Shown in pieces: positions 6,225-7,458 of a stretch of DNA of 7,458 nt. Where the stretch lies: positions 1 to 7,458 of the forward strand of contig JAMOBE010000136.1 of the NCBI GenBank assembly GCA_039908285.1, given 5' to 3'. This stretch comes from JAMOBE01 sp039908285. GTDB taxonomy: Bacteria; Pseudomonadota; Alphaproteobacteria; Rhodospirillales; Rhodospirillaceae. Position 1 is the first letter of the stretch. Every line of letters starts with the position of its first letter. The position numbers and the translations under genes are program-made. The notes beneath the pieces were generated by a model. The model was not told the DNA's origin. It saw nothing but the letters and a program-made list of their open reading frames with translations, and made no database searches.

Positions 6225-7241
6225 ATGTCCGACTCCCTTTATCACCGTCTGTTTTCGCATCCGGTCATGGTCGAGCAGCTTGTTCGGGAGTTCGTGCCCG
6301 AAGCCATGGCCGCCGGCCTCGATTTCAGCCGCATGGAGCGGGTCAACGCCAAATTTCACGCCAGCACCGGCAGCCGCCGCGAAGGCGACGTGGTCTGGCG
6401 CATCCCGACGATCGGTGGCGAGGATGTCTACCTGTATCTCCTTTGCGAATTCCAATCCACGGTGGACTGGTGGATGCCTGTGCGCACCCAGGTGTACGAA
6501 GGGCTCCTGTGGCAGCACGTCATCGTCGAGAAGACGCTGAAGGCCGGCGATCGCCTGCCACCCGTTCTGATGCTGCTGCTCTACAACGGTGAGCCCAGGT
6601 GGTCGGCGCCGACAAACATCGCCGACCTGATTGCGCTGCCGACGGACTCGCCGCTATGGCCTTGGCAGCCGCGGGTCCGTTACCATCTCCTCGATATGGG
6701 CGCCGTACCGGATGACGATCTGGCCTCCCGCGACAGCTTGGCCGCCCTGCTGTTTCGACTGGAGCAGCACCACGAGCCGGACGAATTGGCCAACCTGATC
6801 GATGACGTGGTGGGCTGGTTCAGGCGACACCCGGGCTACGAGGAATTGAAGAGCCTGTTTACCGAACTGGTGCGGCAGGCAATCGAGGGGTTCGGAACAT
6901 CGGTCACGATTCCCGACGACTTGATGGAGATGAAGACGATGCTGGCGAGGCAGGGAGAAGTCTGGAAACAGCGGTGGTTGGCAGAGGGCGAGGCCAGGGG
7001 CGAGGCCAGGGGCGAGGCCAGGGGCGAGGCCAGGGGCGAGGCCAGGGGCGAGGCCAGGGGCAAGGCCAGGGGCAAGGCAGAGATGCTGCTTCGTCTGCTT
7101 CCAATGCGATGCGGACCGGTATCTCCTGAAATCGAAGAGCGCGTTCGCAAAGCCAGCAGCGAGCAGTTGGACGAATGGAGCGTTCGTCTGATGAGTGCCC
7201 GCACTTTGGAAGACGTGTTTGATGAACCCACGACGCACTGA
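6225..7241 (+). CDS. rpn: Rpn family recombination-promoting nuclease / YhgA-like PD-(D/E)XK protein with DUF4351-like tail
   Basis: 338 residues. Rpn proteins (Transposase_31/YhgA-like) are DNA endonucleases of the PD-(D/E)XK fold. Those studied in E. coli promote recombination and, in later work, act in phage defence. The family pattern is plain: LYHRLFSHPVMVEQLVREFVP at 5-25, the first catalytic Asp in EGDVVWRI (D55), the E-x-Q motif in LLCEFQST (E75, Q77), then MPVRTQVYEGLLW (84-96) and PPVLMLLLYNGEPRWSAP (112-129). Residues 256-283 are seven tetrapeptides (six EARG, one KARG). Residues about 287-332 (LLRLLPMRCGPVSPEIEERV...SSEQLDEW...TLEDVF) match the DUF4351 pattern as I remember it. 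ATG 6225 is chosen because the conserved N-terminal motif begins at once after it. The nuclease core looks intact. The gene stands apart from the upstream operon and may have been acquired separately. Confidence 0.93.
   Translation: MSDSLYHRLFSHPVMVEQLVREFVPEAMAAGLDFSRMERVNAKFHASTGSRREGDVVWRIPTIGGEDVYLYLLCEFQSTVDWWMPVRTQVYEGLLWQHVIVEKTLKAGDRLPPVLMLLLYNGEPRWSAPTNIADLIALPTDSPLWPWQPRVRYHLLDMGAVPDDDLASRDSLAALLFRLEQHHEPDELANLIDDVVGWFRRHPGYEELKSLFTELVRQAIEGFGTSVTIPDDLMEMKTMLARQGEVWKQRWLAEGEARGEARGEARGEARGEARGEARGKARGKAEMLLRLLPMRCGPVSPEIEERVRKASSEQLDEWSVRLMSARTLEDVFDEPTTH
6939..7241 (+). CDS. Candidate internal RpnS-like antitoxin (gene within gene)
   Basis: ATG 6939 (Met239 of the Rpn protein, same frame) has GGAG at 6926-6929, nine bases upstream, a better ribosome binding site than that of the full gene. 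It would produce 100 residues: a short helical lead, the EARG repeat helix and the DUF4351-like tail, without the nuclease core. In E. coli Rpn systems the separately translated C-terminal domain RpnS carries four-residue repeats of variable number and blocks the full-length nuclease RpnL. This gene shows the same layout, but translation from 6939 is inferred from sequence only. ATG 7083 (52 residues) is a less likely alternative. Confidence 0.45.
   Translation: MLARQGEVWKQRWLAEGEARGEARGEARGEARGEARGEARGKARGKAEMLLRLLPMRCGPVSPEIEERVRKASSEQLDEWSVRLMSARTLEDVFDEPTTH
6990..7073 (+). repeat. 12-bp tandem repeat coding EARG, in rpn
   Basis: Six identical copies of gaggccaggggc are followed by one copy with a single change (aaggccaggggc, KARG) and a partial copy (aaggca). 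The unit is in frame, so copy number can vary without frameshift. The encoded segment is a charged helix. In known Rpn proteins a comparable four-residue repeat helix forms the dimer interface of the C-terminal domain. Confidence 0.95.
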
Positions 7242-7268
7242 CTGATGGAGAGAGGTCTCCTCGACGCC

Positions 7269-7286
7269 GGGAGTGGAATCACTCCC
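7269..7286 (+). terminator. Hairpin 27 bases after the rpn stop
   Basis: Perfect 7-bp stem gggagtg / cactccc with loop gaat. There is no T tract after it (cctccccggtc follows), so intrinsic termination is doubtful. It may instead protect the 3' end or be incidental. Confidence 0.35.
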
Positions 7287-7339
7287 CTCCCCGGTCGGTC
7301 AAATCACTGCCGTTTCGTTGAGCTTCCTGGCGTAGGCCA

Positions 7340-7374
7340 CTAGAGCGTTTTCCGCCTGAGCGGAAACGCTCTAG
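7340..7374. repeat. Palindromic element 1 (CTAGAGCG...CGCTCTAG)
   Basis: The left arm CTAGAGCGTTTTCCGC pairs with the right arm GCGGAAACGCTCTAG around CTGA. The only defect is one bulged T in the left arm. This form (TAGAG...GGAAA...CTCTA) is of the kind dispersed between genes in alphaproteobacterial genomes. It could act as a transcription terminator or be a small mobile palindrome. I infer this from memory of such elements, not from a search. Confidence 0.75.
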
Positions 7375-7402
7375 AATTTGCCTCTGGCCGCTCAAGCGCC
7401 GC

Positions 7403-7449
7403 GCGGGCTTTTCGCAGTTTCCGCTTGAGCGGAAACTGCTCTAGCCCGC
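7403..7449. repeat. Palindromic element 2, nested stems
   Basis: An inner perfect 11-bp stem gcagtttccgc (7414-7424) / gcggaaactgc (7429-7439) has loop TTGA. It is enclosed by an outer 7-bp stem gcgggct (7403-7409) / agcccgc (7443-7449), with a small internal loop between. The core CCGC-TTGA-GCGGAAAC...GCTCTAG is nearly that of element 1, so both belong to one repeat family. Confidence 0.75.
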
Positions 7450-7458
7450 ATTTCTCAC

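Noticed and set aside
6179..6592. 137-codon + frame overlapping the rpn start
   Set aside because: It is out of frame with the clearly conserved Rpn motifs and is Arg/Pro/His-rich, as expected for a shadow frame.
6225..7241. Functional transposase or insertion sequence
   Set aside because: The family is sometimes labelled putative transposase, but no terminal inverted repeats or target duplication flank the gene; the nuclease label is better.

Overview
The window is GC-rich and almost fully coding on the + strand. Organism: probably an alphaproteobacterium of the Rhodospirillales type. This is an inference from the strong G/C preference at third codon positions, an Rpn protein carrying a DUF4351-like tail, and the CTAGAG...GGAAA...CTCTAG palindromes at the right end. 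No rRNA, tRNA, CRISPR array or insertion sequence is visible.

Positions 2-6109 hold three tightly packed genes. Gene 1 is open from the left window edge, so its true start lies outside. It begins inside a tandem array encoding the pentapeptide PDTKA, then has a coiled-coil-like stretch, one transmembrane helix and a large helical C-terminal part. Gene 2 starts one base after the gene 1 stop. It encodes a membrane-anchored, exported protein with a degenerate CAP/SCP-like domain and a C-terminal beta-rich tail. Gene 3 overlaps gene 2 by four bases (ATGA) and encodes a 1112-residue, mostly helical protein that I cannot assign to a family. The packing implies one operon. A plausible but unproven reading is an envelope system: gene 1 spans the inner membrane, gene 2 is its periplasmic partner, and gene 3 is a large cytoplasmic scaffold. 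A run of nine C in gene 2 sits exactly in phase as a slippery site. One extra C, or a -1 ribosomal slip, would bypass the gene 2 stop and fuse gene 2 to gene 3 in frame.

Positions 6225-7241 encode a separate Rpn-family (YhgA-like, PD-(D/E)XK) nuclease with a 12-bp in-frame repeat (EARG) and a DUF4351-like C-terminus. An internal ATG at 6939 has a GGAG nine bases upstream and would make a 100-residue C-terminal protein. This matches the known gene-within-gene RpnL/RpnS toxin-antitoxin arrangement, in which the small C-terminal product blocks the nuclease.

Positions 7242-7458 are non-coding. They hold a short hairpin after the rpn gene and two related palindromes of a dispersed-repeat type, plus a third degenerate inverted copy of their core.
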